From Doris montereyensis (taxonomy: Eukaryota; Mollusca; Gastropoda; Nudibranchia; Dorididae): 64,000 nucleotides of DNA. The translations under genes were made by a program, and so were the position numbers. This document shows, piece after piece, positions 1 through 12,062 of the stretch. Below the pieces are notes generated by a model, which saw only the letters and a list, made by a program, of their open reading frames with translations, searched no databases and had not been told where the DNA came from. Location: contig JAXRKP010000579.1 of assembly GCA_037039925.1 (NCBI GenBank), positions 143,501-207,500 on the forward strand, given 5' to 3'. How positions within the stretch are numbered: the stretch's first letter is position 1; each line of letters begins with the position of its first letter.

Positions 1-404
1 GTGTTATACTTATATGTATGTATATATATATAAGTGTATTAGGAGTGTAATGCAGTATTTCAGTGTGTGAGAGAAGTGCGTTTGCATGTGTGTAGTGTGG
101 TTATTAATATTATAGTTTATTCTAACTAAATGCTTTCAAAATAAAATAAGAAAAATCTTGTGAAAGTAAATACAATGTGTCTTTTTGTTGTTGTTATAAA
201 TCTCTTTCTTCATCCATGTCCGTTCATGAGTAACAATGTGTTGAAAACGGTTTCATTAAACTTGAGCTGCAAATATACCCATATAAACATGTATATATAT
301 ATATATCTATTTGTATAAAAGTGTACATCTTTAACTTTGAGACCGCTCAAAACTCAGAAACCACTGCACCCACAGCCTCCATATTTCGCATGTAGATTTA
401 AAAT
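1..404. other. AT-rich sequence, no gene seen
   Basis: AT-rich DNA with short TATA runs near positions 20-35 and 291-306. I see no coding region, no tRNA-like box and no tandem array. Confidence 0.5.
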
Positions 405-695
405 TGCCTGCTTTAGGTTCTTAAGCGAATACGCTCTTGGATCAAATCAGTATTTGAATTGATTGGGAAAAAACATTGTTTTGCTTGCGATCCACAAAAC
501 TTTTTTGTTACTGCTAATACTAGATCTAATTTCTCTATTTCCGTTCATTACAATATAATGCCCGCGTAACTTCAGTATCGAGTACTAATTTGATCTAACA
601 TTCATACTTGATATCACCCGTAGCCGATACAAAGGTTTCTGAGGTAACCACAGTCAAAGTTTGAGAGACCCAGCTTTACAATAAAGAGAAATCGT
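405..695 (+). repeat. SINE-5 body, head missing
   Basis: This stretch matches 33500-33700 in order and content: the 'ATCAAATCAGTATTTGAATT' block, a 'gatcca/gatcga..aaactttt' block and a terminal 'aaagagaaatcgtaa' block. At 33360 the same body follows a tRNA-like head that is absent here, so this is a 5'-truncated copy. It contains one unit (about 642-662, 'CCACAGTCAAAGTTTG') of the motif tandemly amplified at 33.8-35.0 kb. Confidence 0.55.
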
Positions 696-949
696 AATCT
701 ATTCAATTCAATTCAAAAATACTTTTAATTATCCCTGAATGGCAATTGTTCATATCCACACAATGAAATTTAAAATAATAAAATCTAATTGACTAAAATC
801 ACTTTTCACATACACGGATAAAAGAAGTTTAAAATTTAAAAAAATAAATAAGGATAACAATTAAAAAATGACAATGTGCATGCCACACAGCCCGGATGCA
901 ATATTGTATTCACATGTGTATAAGAGTAAGAGGTACAAATTGTAATGTC

Positions 950-987
<38 letters not shown>

Positions 988-1028
988 GAGAGAGACGGAG
1001 ACGGACAGAGAGAGAGAGAGAGACAGAG

Positions 1029-1066
<38 letters not shown>

Positions 1067-1300
1067 AGAAGAAAATAATATTGAACCACTACTAGAGAAA
1101 CACGTGCTTAAATGTCTATGCAGAGTTATCATTTCTCTTGAATTTATTCATTAATCTGATGGCAAATAGAACGAAGGAGAAACGGTGTCTATTTGTTCTG
1201 CTCAATGGGTATCGATACCGCCTTCCTGATTTCAAGCTTTCAAATTTACAAAATAGTGCATGATCTTTGTCATCCAAGATTACAGATGCCTTCATCATTG
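696..1300 (-). mobile_element. CR1/L2-like LINE 3' end (LINE-C)
   Basis: On the minus strand 1298-1116 encodes a peptide with 'SGRRYRYPLSRTNRHRFS', the conserved C-terminal motif of CR1/L2-type ORF2 proteins (serine-Gly-Arg-Arg, then TNR). Downstream on that strand are a short 3' region holding a (GA)n tract and a tail ending in ATTGAA repeats near 700-715. It is a 3' fragment without reverse transcriptase or endonuclease. A second copy of the same type ends at 17.8 kb on the plus strand. Confidence 0.65.
945..1062. repeat. (GA)n microsatellite
   Basis: GA dinucleotide run with CAGA and CGGA interruptions, inside the 3' region of the LINE fragment. The Arg/Glu and Ser/Leu open frames here are repeat artefacts. 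Confidence 0.95.
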
Positions 1301-1555
1301 TTTGCTAGTCACAAAATGAACCTAGACCCCAAACACAAATCGACAACCTTACGAAGTTTATTTCTGTTCTTACACGATGCCTTCCGGTACCAGCGAACAA
1401 TGGAGAACGACAATACTTTTTCAATAAAAGATTTATAAAATAGTACTAAGATGTTCTTATAAACAGAGAAGGAACTGATTTTTCAAGAAAATACACCCGA
1501 TGTTGGGCATTCATGCAAATCTTAACATTATTTACAGGCTTGCTTGTATATATAT
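1301..1555. other. Unique-looking spacer
   Basis: A short stretch between a LINE fragment and a minisatellite. I see no feature I can support. Confidence 0.4.
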
Positions 1556-2466
1556 CATGATCAACCTATCAATTATTATCAACCTACCAATCATCAACCT
1601 ATCAATTATGATCAACCTATCAATCAATCAACCTATCAATCATTATCAAGCTATCAATCATTATCAACCTATCAATCATGATCAACCTATTAATTATTAT
1701 CAACCTATCAATCAGGATCAACCTATCAATTATTATCAACCTATCAATCATGATCAACCTATCAATCATCATCAACCTATCAATCATCAACCTATCAATC
1801 ATTATCAACCTATCAATCATTATCAACCTATCAATCATTATCAACCTATCAATCATTATCAACCTATCAATCATGATCAACCTATTAATTATTATCAACC
1901 TATCAATCATTATCAACCTATCAATCATTATCAACCTATCAATCATTATCAACCTATCAATCATCATCAACCTATCAATCATCAACCTATCAATCATTAT
2001 CAACCTATCAATCATTATCAACCTATCAATTATTATCAACCTATCAATCATTATCAACCTATCAATTATCATCAACCTATCAATTATTATCAACCTATCA
2101 ATTATTATCAACCTATCAATCATCATCAACCTATCAATCATTATCAACCTATCAATCATTATCAACCTATCAATCATTATCAACCTATCAATCATTATCA
2201 ACCTATCAATTATTATCAACCTATCAATTATTATCAACCTATCAATTATCATCAACCTATCAATTATTATCAACCTATCAATCATCAACCTATCAATTAT
2301 TATCAACCTATCAATCATTATCAACCTATCAATCATTATCAACCTATCAATCATTATCAACCTATCAATCATCAACCTATCAATCATTATCAACCTATCA
2401 ATCATTATCAACCTATCAATTATTATCAACCTATCAATCATTATCAACCTATCAATCATTATCATA
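1556..2466. repeat. 18/15-bp minisatellite, frame-preserving
   Basis: About 52 units of 'CAACCTATCAATCATTAT' (18 bp) or a 15-bp version lacking one triplet. Substitutions are almost all C/T or T/G at a few fixed positions. Because every unit length is a multiple of three, frames stay open across the whole array: plus strand 1500-2486 (328 codons, repeat QPINHY), plus strand 1678-2583 (repeat INLSII) and minus strand 2465-1620 (repeat IDRLIM). The array ends abruptly at 2466. No upstream exon, splice site or promoter is visible, so coding status is not supported. Confidence 0.9.
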
Positions 2467-2489
2467 CTAATTTTAATGGCAAGTAAAGT

Positions 2490-2855
2490 CGTTCATTTAA
2501 TCATGACTGGCTTTTCAACTAGAGCTCCATTAACTAAAGATGGATTTATAGTCTGTATCCCCGCACAAGTGCAGGCTCACTAACTACATCATTTACCCCC
2601 CTCCCCCTCCCTCCCTCCCATTTCATCTCTTTCTCAACTCCCGAAAGGAGGCAGTACATAAACTTGTTTCATAACACTCTGCCAAGTTTTTCTCTACCTA
2701 TAGCTCCGCATTCACAAGTGGGAAAGCATGAAATACCTCTCCTAGAAGACTACAACGTTGTAAAGAGAAAATCACCTGTGCCGGCCGCCGAGCTTGAGCC
2801 AGTGTCGTGATTACCAGCTCATACCACTACAGTTCAGCTATTCATAAACTATGAG
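2490..2855 (-). mobile_element. tRNA-derived SINE-3 copy
   Basis: Minus-strand copy of a SINE whose plus-strand copies lie at 13.9 and 59.2 kb. Shared blocks are the tail-proximal 'GTGAGCCTGCACTTGTGCGG', the 'GGGATAAATGATGTAC' block and a head with a degenerate B box (GGCTCAAGC) near 2805-2815. The tRNA-like head is at the right end. Confidence 0.7.
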
Positions 2856-2874
2856 AACAAGTACGGGCGCACTT

Positions 2875-4105
2875 CATTTCAGCGTACAGGTAGCTTCATT
2901 TTCTCAGCGCCACTCTCTAGTCTAAGTCTATTGTTTTGCAAAGAGAGGATTACCTCGCGTACAGGTAGCTTCATTTTGGGCGCCACTCTGTAGTCATTGT
3001 TCAGCAAGGAGAGGATTACCTCGCGTACAGGTAGCTTCATTTCAGCGCCACTCTCTAGTCTAAGTCTATTGTTCTGCAAGGAGAGGATTACCTCGCGTAC
3101 AGGTAGCTTCATTTCAGCGCCACTCTGTAGTCATTGTTCAGCAAGGAGAGGATTACCTCGTCGCGTACAGGTAGCTTCATTTCAGCGCCACTCTCTAGTC
3201 CTAACTCTATTGCTCTGCAAGGAGAGGATTACCTCGCGTGAGGTAGCTTCATTTCAGCGCCACTCTGTAGTCATTGTTCTGCAAAGAAGAGGATTACCTC
3301 GTGTACAGGTAGCTTCATCTCAGCGCCACTCTGTAGTCATTGTTCAGCAAGGAGAGGATTACCTCGCGTACAGGTAGCTTCATTTCAGCGCCACTCTGTA
3401 GTCTAAGTCTATTGTTCTGCAAGGAGGAGGGATTACCTCGCGTACAGGTAGCTTCATTTCAGCGCCACTCTGTTGTCTAAGTCTATTGTTCTGCAAAGAG
3501 AGGATTACCTCGCGTACAGGTAGCTTCATTTCAGCGCCACTCTGTAGTCATTGTTCAGCAAGGAGAGGATTACCTCGTCGCGTACAGGTAGCTTCATTTC
3601 AGCGCCACTCTCTAGTCTAACTCTATTGCTCTGCAAGGAGGATTACCTCGCGTAGAGGTAGCTTCATTTCAGCGCCACTCTGTAGTCATTGTTCTGCAAA
3701 GAGGATTACCTCGTGTACAGGTAGCTTCATGTCAGCGCCACTCTGTAGTCATTGTTCAGCAAGGAGAGCATTACCTCGCGTACAGGTAGCTTCATTTCAG
3801 CGCCACTCTCTAGTCTAACTCTATTGCTCTGCAAGGATTACCTCGCGTACAGGTAGCTTCATTTCAGCGCCACTCTGTAGTCTAAGTCTATTGTTCTGCA
3901 AAGAGAGGATTACCTCGTCGCGTACAGGTAGCTTCATTTCAGCGCCACTCTGTAGTCTAAGTCTATTGTTCTGCAAAGAGAGATTACCTCGCGTAGAGGT
4001 AGCTTCATTTCAGCGCCACTCTCTAGTCTAAGTCTATTGTTCTGCAAAGAAAGGATTACCTCGCGTATAGGTAGCTTCATTTCAGCGCCACTCACTTCAT
4101 TGTGG
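2875..4105. repeat. 65/72-bp minisatellite
   Basis: About 18 units. Every unit begins near 'ATTACCTCGCGTACAGGTAG' and carries 'CTTCATTTCAGCGCCACTCT'. It then ends either with a short version ('GTAGTCATTGTTCAGCAAGG', about 65 bp) or a longer one ('CTAGTCTAAGTCTATTGTTC', about 72 bp). The two versions are interspersed, suggesting that a dimer was amplified. Short open frames inside are artefacts. Confidence 0.93.
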
Positions 4106-4163
4106 CGGTATCGATACTCTGACCAAAAAACTCACTTGCCCCCAAGGGAGCACGATTCACGAT

Positions 4164-4164
<1 letters not shown>

Positions 4165-4247
<83 letters not shown>
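4165..4247. repeat. (CT)n microsatellite
   Basis: Almost pure CT run of about 80 bp, followed by normal-complexity sequence. Confidence 0.97.
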
Positions 4248-4251
<4 letters not shown>

Positions 4252-4559
4252 CTCTGTTTACATGTAAAATATTATGCGTTTAATGGGCTTTGGGCCGTCA
4301 CATTATTGGCCACATTGAAAAAAATGTTGTCAAGACAGCTACCTAAGAAATTAAAAGCCGTTCTGGTGAGCAATGAAGAACATACGAAAGACCAAAGCAT
4401 GCCCAATACGACAAATTAAGAACACCAACGAAGAAATAAGGAAGGAAGACAGTGAAATTTGAAATCATGAAACATGAAAAACATATTTTCCAGCAATTTC
4501 ATACCCCCCCCCCCCCCCCCACCCCTTCTCCCAGAACATATATGAAACAAAAGTACAAA

Positions 4560-5700
4560 TCAACTGGTAATAAGTAATCCAAATAAGACAGCTGAAAATG
4601 TAGATATCTTAATGGAAGAAATCCAAACAGCTGTACGAAAAAGTTAAACTAGGAAAGGCCCCTAGAGAGCAGATCAAATTTATCCTGAAATTATTAAAAA
4701 CCAAGGGAGAGAGGTAAACAAACTACTGCATGCAATATGTCAGTAAGCATGGAAGTCAAAACAGGTGCCAGATGACTAGAAAAAGGGAATGATTGTCCAA
4801 TACACAAGAAAGGATCAAAGCCGTTCTGGTGCTCAGACTATAGAGGATATCACTGCTGAGCGTACCAGAAATGTATAATATGCACCAGGAATCTAGAAAT
4901 GGGACTGAAGAAAAGAATACACAAAGATCAGATTTAAGAACATCAGAGCGTATTCATGTCAGGAAGAAGTGTACAAGACCATAATATATTTACGATATAA
5001 GACAAATAAGAGAAATAAAAAATTTCTCGAAATAAGACTTACTCCTCTATTTTATTGACTTAGAAAAGACATTTGACACCAGGGGGGGATTAACTATGAT
5101 ATTCTTTAATAGATTATAATGTAGAAGAAAATTTAATAGAAACTATTAAAAGTAAAAGCATTTACAATAAACTGACATGTGTGGCGAAAGTAGCTTGAAA
5201 CTGATCTGAAGAATATGATGTAGGTATAGGGTAAAATAGGGTTGTATTCTAAACCTCTTTTCTTTATCAAATTTATGAAATCAGTTGCAAAGGTATCGAA
5301 ATATCATTAAAAATGAAAAAAAATCTGAAATTAAATCAGTAAATGAATCAATGCTTACATTTGCTGATGATTGAGATATTTGGAAAATCAAAGTAATCTT
5401 CTATCAATAATATACTGCATAAAAGCATGAAAAATAAATGAAAAGAAAACAAAAACAATGCAGGTTAGAACTGAAAACCAGATGACAAAAAAAAAAGAAA
5501 ACATAAGTTCAAAACAGGACAGAGAGAAATAAGAACTATTCAACACTACCTACCTCGATAGTGGGAGTAATGATTAACTCAGAGGGAACACTAAGACACT
5601 AAGAGAAGAAATCACCCACAGAATCCGACAATGACAATATATAACCAACCGTCTAGGAAAGCTTTGTTGATAAACAAAATTGTCAATAAAAACCAAAAAT
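4560..5700 (+). pseudogene. LINE-A reverse transcriptase remnant
   Basis: Heavily decayed non-LTR reverse transcriptase read across frames. The finger region resembles 'GKAPxxDQIYPEIIK'. Then come 'WKKGMIVPIHKKG' and 'SDYRGIS', a palm-like 'FIDLEKTFD' near 5050-5075, and sequence that later aligns with the C-terminal part of the copy at 56.9 kb ('gattaactcagagg' onward). Many stops and frameshifts make it non-functional. LINE-A is used here for one family with pieces at 4.6, 6.0, 24.4, 28.3 and 56.9 kb. Confidence 0.65.
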
Positions 5701-5784
5701 AACACTAACAGCACAGTTTATTGAGATAAAGAATGAGGCAATCTGAAACATGGAAACAGATAAAGAAAAGACAGAACCAGAAAT

Positions 5785-6845
<1,061 letters not shown>

Positions 6846-7250
6846 AAAGAGAAATAGGTGTATAATTACGATATTCTTGGTTTCTCAAGTCACATTTGTA
6901 ATCTAATGTCAAACATAGTGTTGTTTGATTTACTTGATTTTTATACAACCCTTCATACAATTTATTTAATATAGTGCCTATTATTATTATTATCATCATC
7001 ATCATCGTCATTATTATTGTTATTATAATTATTAATATTATAATTTGATGTAAAATACGCTCCCTTTCAATTATCACATTTATGAATTCAGTTGCAAAGG
7101 CATCATTAACAATCAAGAAAATTAATGTAGGTAGATCTATGTGGAAACTAAAATCAGTAAATGAATGAATGCTTTCATTTTGAGGATCATTTGGATCTAG
7201 ATTCTAATCTAGATCTAGCTCTATTTGGAAAATCAGATCTATATAGTCAC
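6846..7250 (+). pseudogene. Continuation of second LINE-A copy
   Basis: Sequence from about 7060 ('CAATTATCACATTTATGAAT', 'TCAGTTGCAAAGGCATC', 'AAATCAGTAAATGAATGAAT') aligns in order with 5265-5370 of the first LINE-A copy. With the islands inside the GA block, this shows a second LINE-A copy that begins near 5960 and was split by the microsatellite. An ATT/ATC microsatellite lies at 6975-7045. There is no open frame. Confidence 0.6.
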
Positions 7251-8210
7251 TGACTCACTGACTGGAACTGAGACTGAGTATGAGTATCTCTCTTATGTAA
7301 TCGATTATAAACGAACGCCGATAGCGAAGCTGTCTCAAATGTTGGTTTCAGTCATAGTGTAGTTGTAGCAAGAATATTAAACATCAGAAAGTCTTTATTA
7401 AACTTCAAAACCGCACAGTTTTTATTACCATGCAAACTGCACATGTTCCGACTAAACCAATTACGACAAGAGCCTAGAGAAATTTAAGAGTCATGGGGTG
7501 AATACAAGAATCACGGCGAAGGAGGGGAGGGGGTGGGGAGTGATATAGAAAGGAAATACATTCAGAAAAACACGATGTACTCAATAATTTTGGACGAAAC
7601 AAGATATCGTAACTGTTTAGTCAATATGAGGGTCAAACGCTTATCTGGTCTTACCATCTGAGAAAGCAGAGTGTTGAAAGGGGAAGTGTGGCTTGGGGGG
7701 GTGGTTAGCAAAATCATATTTGAAGTACATCGTACTTATATTCTTAAAATGCTGGTATACTATTTCAAAGTTAAAGCTACTACCTGAAACAGGCATACTG
7801 CTTGCATTTGTTCAAAATGTTTTGTCAATCTGGAACTATAAAGGAGGTAGAAGAAGAACAATTTGAGTTAAAAAAGACAATGATGATTACAATCATTATG
7901 ATGTAATAATCGAAAGTATAAAATTGACTTCTCGATACCAAAACATTCTATTTTTAGATAAGGAGTTTCCCCTAAATACTTTTCATTTTCATGGCTACCT
8001 GTCTGAAGTCCGGTGGTTGAGACGTATAATTTATCGAGCCATAATTTATTGTTGTTTTTTAAATCCCATCCTTACATTTTATACGTCTACTTAAACCATT
8101 CCTGGCTACATTAAGAAAATAACCGTCTGTTTATAGGTTTTATTACACAAATATAACACATAATTCAGTCATGTAGATATTTTTAAACTGGGTTCACGTC
8201 GTATAAGTCA
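7251..8210. other. No gene seen
   Basis: AT-rich sequence without a supportable coding region, tandem array or tRNA-like boxes. Confidence 0.4.
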
Positions 8211-8535
8211 TCAGTGACTACTAGATCTACTCTAGATCTCTCTAGATCTAGATCTTGAGCAGCATGGACTGTAGATCGAAAGCTATCTAGATGTAGATTT
8301 AGATGTCTATCACTTTGCATTGCAGAGTCTAGTCTAGCCCAATAGCTCTAATTGTCTTGGGTCTAGCACCCACTAGCTCTAGTAGATCCAGATTGATTGG
8401 TAGGTCTATCTCAATCTTATTCAGAGATCTGGAGATTTTAGTTTTAGTTTAGAAATCTAGATCTAGATTCTAGACCTTAGCTAGATCTAGATCTAGATTT
8501 TATTTGTATATCTATTCTTATATAATCTACTATCT
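8211..8535. repeat. CTAGAT-rich low-complexity tract
   Basis: Dense irregular clusters of 'CTAGATCTAGAT' and near variants, with a smaller cluster at 7190-7240. The motif is self-complementary (AGATCT, CTAGATCTAG), so the tract can form many small hairpins. It directly follows the 3' limit of the minus-strand retroelement. Confidence 0.6.
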
Positions 8536-8559
8536 AGATATGCAGCTCTGGATTGTCCT

Positions 8560-9060
8560 AGTTTTCACCCGAAAGCTCTGGAGGGCCATCGGCTTAGTTA
8601 GGATTCTTGCCACATTTTTGCACACAAATAGAGCAAAATACACTGTTACCATTGTCCTGCTCAGCGTTGCTCCAGAGTTCATCATGCCGAATGGCATCTG
8701 GACAAACTCATTATGCTCTCCAATGGTCACGAACATAATCTTTGGTACATCCTTTTCCCTGACTTTGATCTGTCTGTAACCTTTACTCAGGTTGGTTTTG
8801 GAGAAATAGTTGTCCCCAGCTAAATTTTGAAACACGTCGGAAGGATGGGCTGATGGGTGTGGATCGAATCTGGTGAGCTTGTAAAGTCGACGATAATCAA
8901 CGCATAAATATACAATCCGTTCCATCCTTCTTCTTCACAACCACAAAGGGCAAAACATACAATGACCAACTTTTCCTGATGATTCCAAGGTCTTCCATTG
9001 TTCGCAGTTCAGATTTCAACGCCTGTCACATTGCGTAAGGAACAGGATAGGGATGTTAGC
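8560..9060 (-). pseudogene. Ty3/gypsy reverse transcriptase remnant
   Basis: Minus-strand reading gives the RT N-terminal approach ('ALKSELRTMEDLGIIRKS', then 'VVVKKKDG'). It continues with 'CVDYRRLYKLTRFDPHP', 'NYFSKTNLSKGYRQI' (the palm motif, with Asp replaced by Asn) and 'VQMPFGMMNSGATLSRTM'. These are the conserved blocks A-C of Ty3/gypsy reverse transcriptases. The YxDD block and RNase H are missing, so the copy is truncated at about 8560. It lies downstream of the integrase on the coding strand, which is unusual for Ty3/gypsy. Confidence 0.85.
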
Positions 9061-9670
9061 AAACCGGTATCTTCAAGGCTAAATCGATACAGTGCTTCGT
9101 GAGTCGACAACAGCCAGTCACATCTGAAAATATGCTTCTATATAAGCAGGTCAGATCAAACAAATGCTTGCGTTCCTCCGGTGCCAGGTTGTCTCCGAAC
9201 CTCAATCTCGGTGAGATTCCTGTTGACCCCATGTTCCAAGGTCAGCGAGGTCCTCTGCAGATGTTGCTTCATCATCATTGTCGTCGACTACAGCCACGCC
9301 ACCTTGATAGGTTGAATCATGTTCAGCTGTCACGTAGTTGAAAGCCTGCTGGTTATCCTCAATACAAACCGGTATCTTCAAGGCTAAATCGATACAGTGC
9401 TTCGTGAGTCGACAACAGCCAGGCACATCTGAAAATATGCTTCTATATTAGCAGGTCAGATCAAACAAATGCTTGCGTTCCTTCGGTGCCAGGTTGTCTC
9501 CGAACCTCAATCTCGGTGAGATTCCTGTTGACCCCATGTTCCAAGGTCAGCGAGGTCCTCTGCAGATATTGCTTCATCATCATTGTCGTCGACTACAGCC
9601 ACGCCACCTTGATAGGTTGAATCATGTTCAACTGTCACGTCGTTGAAAGCTTGCTGGTTATCCTCAATAC
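9061..9670 (-). repeat. 305-bp tandem duplication in the retroelement
   Basis: 9061-9365 and 9366-9670 are near-identical direct copies, each starting 'AAACCGGTATCTTCAAGGC' and ending 'TTATCCTCAATAC'. The minus strand carries an acidic peptide ('VVDDNDDEA', 'SAEDLADLGTWGQQE') in the linker between integrase and reverse transcriptase. The unit is not a multiple of three, so two copies cannot both be in one frame. Low divergence implies a recent event. Confidence 0.9.
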
Positions 9671-9879
9671 AACGGGATGGCGAAACGCTCGACATGAGAC
9701 TCTTCCGATGTATCGTTAATGCACTCGTCCACTGCTACCGCAGTGCAGGCACCACCTCAATGAGTATCGCGGTGTCGCTGGAGTCCATTGCGCCTCTGCC
9801 TTCATGCTGATGTTGTGCCTCTTTTTCTGGCACCCGTGTCGACGTTTCCATCCGTCCGAGAAATAAAGCGTTTCAGCAA

Positions 9880-10450
9880 GTTTGCGTGAGGTGTCTTTAT
9901 CTTGTTCTGCATCTTCACCTTGTAGTCATTGATCCCAACCACATACTACTTCAAAGGGACCTTTCTATCGTAACAGCAATTAAGCTAGTATCAGTTGGTA
10001 AAAGTACAAGTACTTTGTCACCAGGGTTGAACTTTCTCAGTTTTGCCCTTCTGTCGTAATACGTCTTCTGTTTTCCTTGCAAATTCATAAGCTCTTCCTG
10101 TGCTTATTTCCAAATCTCTTCCAAATGTTCTCTCAATTCCAAAACATATTGATAACTAGACTTGATCTCTGGCTCCTCAATGTCATTTGTCCATAATTGT
10201 CACATAATTCTCATTGGACCTCTAACAGCTCTGCCATATAGCAACTCAAATGGAGCAAACTTGATGAATTCCTGCGGGACGTCTCTATATAATGCAAAAA
10301 GCAGTGGGTTGATGAATCAATGCCACTGTCTTTGTTGTTCACTACACAGTCTTCTCAGGGTCTTCTTTAGAGTTCCATTGAACTTTTCCACTAAGTTGTT
10401 GCACATAGGATATTAGGTGTTGTGGTCATCTGGCTGATGCCAAATAATCT
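9880..10450 (-). pseudogene. Integrase C-terminal part, degraded
   Basis: Minus-strand reading across frames gives the sequence that normally follows the integrase core: 'NGTLKKTLRRLCSEQ', 'PQEFIKFAPFELLYGRAVRG', 'QKTYYDRRAKLRKFNPGDKV' and 'LVLLPTD'. The GPY/F-like 'PGDKVLVLLP' block is typical of Ty3/gypsy integrases. Several frameshifts and stops interrupt it. Confidence 0.75.
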
Positions 10451-10454
10451 ACAA

Positions 10455-10860
10455 ACCTCCTACATGCGGTCAGACATAAATTGCGTCCCTTGATCCGTAA
10501 GTACTTCATCAGGCACTCCCAACCGACTGTAAATATTTACTAATGCCTCCGCAACAGGTTCCGCGTCGACCTGCTTGAGAGGCACAGCTTCTGGATATCT
10601 TCTGGCGTAATCCACCAGCGTTAGGATGTACTGATATCCTTCCTCACTTGCTGGGCGAATAGGGCCCACAAGATCAATAACCACTCTCTTAAAAGAGGTA
10701 TTTCTCCCATGTGCGGTCTTCTGGCAAATTTCACAGGAACAGCAAATTTCACAACATCTTCTTCTACTCCAGGCCAGTAGAAATTACTGATGACTTTATC
10801 TTTCGCCTTCTGAATTCCTTTGATGTCCTCCCGTAATAGAGTCATTAACCACCGACATCA
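10455..10860 (-). pseudogene. Ty3/gypsy integrase core and zinc-binding domain
   Basis: From 10845 down: a zinc-binding approach 'KAKDKVISNFYWPGVEEDVV', a Cys-rich 'CxxCEICQKT' stretch, then the DDE core beginning 'VIDLVGPIRPASEEGYQY' with the first Asp. Further on, 'LGVPDEVLTDQGTQFMS' holds the second Asp. The core matches Ty3/gypsy integrases, not copia ones. At least one frameshift separates the zinc-binding and core parts. Confidence 0.85.
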
Positions 10861-11160
10861 CATAGTTCTGCAAACTGTGGCAAAACTACCTGCCTGACAC
10901 TTGTTCTCGGCCGCCGTCCTCATAAATTCTGTACACAACACCGGTAGCCTCATATCCTCAACAGGTTTACTCTTGCTGCAAATTCCACAATTTGTTACCA
11001 CAGGCATGCTCAGCTGCAGCATCCCATCGTAATCTCAGCTTTGACGTTCATCATCGCGTCCTCCGTCGAATCGCCATCATTCCACACTTCCTCCATGGCC
11101 TCATTACCACTGCACCCGCCTTTTTTGTTTGTTGCGATTCCATGCTTCTGATTCCTTGCC
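10861..11160 (-). other. Short segment between gag and integrase
   Basis: The minus strand carries a cysteine-containing peptide ('MPVVTNCGICSKSKP') and an integrase N-terminal approach ('VVLPQSLRNYVMSVV'). I cannot identify an aspartic protease motif (DTG/DSG) here, although one is expected between the zinc knuckles and pol. Confidence 0.4.
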
Positions 11161-11448
11161 TCATAGTTCCTCACCGTATGGACTTCTTTTCCCACACTTA
11201 TAACATTTGAGGTCATAATCTCGTCTTTCTCCGCTAGCTCCAACACAACTTTTCATCGTGTGGCCTCGTTTCCCACATTTAAAACATTTGATGTCCTGGT
11301 CTTTGCTTCCTCCAGCTTTACATTCCATCGATCTGTGTCCAGGTCTCACACACTTGAAACATGCTGTAGTATTTGCATTTGTCTCCGCATTGCTTCTTTT
11401 TGCATTCTGTCCAATACTGTTGACATGTTGCCTTGTGCTGCCACTCAA
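11161..11448 (-). pseudogene. Gag zinc knuckles
   Basis: The minus-strand reading has CCHC boxes: 'CFKCVRPGHRSMEC', 'CFKCGKRGHTMKSC' and a third 'CYKCGKR' that runs out of frame. Such boxes form the nucleocapsid part of LTR-retrotransposon Gag and bind RNA. They follow the capsid-like reading at 11966-11466 on the same strand. Confidence 0.85.
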
Positions 11449-11465
11449 CTGCCGGTCTCTAACTG

Positions 11466-11966
11466 TTAAGAAAGCATCTGCTGTTTCTGCTGCACCTTCC
11501 AGTGAGGATAATTTCTTTTACGGACATGTGTTGCCGGATCATCTGGGCAGGCATCCATAAATTGTTCCAGAACAGAGAGATCTCTTAGGTCGTTGTAGCT
11601 TTTGTCAACCTCTGGTAACCTCACCCATCTTTCAAGGTATGTCTTGAGCCTCATCATAAACATACTTGAATTTTCTCCATCCTCTTGCTTGCAGTCACGA
11701 AACATATGCCTATATCCATCCATTGTCATGTAACGGCTTTGCAATGCTCTCTTCACGCAATCGTAATCATTTGGCTCTTCTTGGGATAGGCATGAAAAGC
11801 AATTCAAGGTCCTTCCAGTTAACAAAACACCCAAATATGTTGGCCAGATTTCCCTTCTCCATCCATTAGTTGTGGCGAAGTTTTCGTATCTGATAAGCCA
11901 ACTATCCAAATCATCTGTAAAGTCTACAAATGGTGGTAGATTTGGTAGTTTAGACGTAGGAACCAC
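11466..11966 (-). CDS. Gag capsid region of the Ty3/gypsy-like element
   Basis: A 166-codon open frame read right to left. It contains 'DDLDSWLIRYENFATTNGW', a tryptophan/leucine-rich helix region and 'YNDLRDLSVLEQFMDACPDD', which resembles the retrotransposon-gag (Ty3-type capsid) fold seen before zinc knuckles. It is the longest intact reading of the element. The knuckles continue after a frame change at about 11450. No LTRs were recognised on either side, so the element is incomplete or its LTRs are too diverged. Confidence 0.7.
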   Translation of the reverse strand: MVPTSKLPNLPPFVDFTDDLDSWLIRYENFATTNGWRREIWPTYLGVLLTGRTLNCFSCLSQEEPNDYDCVKRALQSRYMTMDGYRHMFRDCKQEDGENSSMFMMRLKTYLERWVRLPEVDKSYNDLRDLSVLEQFMDACPDDPATHVRKRNYPHWKVQQKQQMLS

Positions 11967-12062
11967 TGAGGAATTTTTGTTTATGTGTACTTCCAGTCAA
12001 CATCTCTCGATCGCCAATTCATTCTCTCTTTTCTTTTCCTCTTCGGCCAGCTGTAATTTTTC

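Noticed and set aside
1193..1438. 81-codon plus-strand frame
   Set aside because: It overlaps the minus-strand LINE-C C-terminus and has no recognisable protein similarity or splice context.
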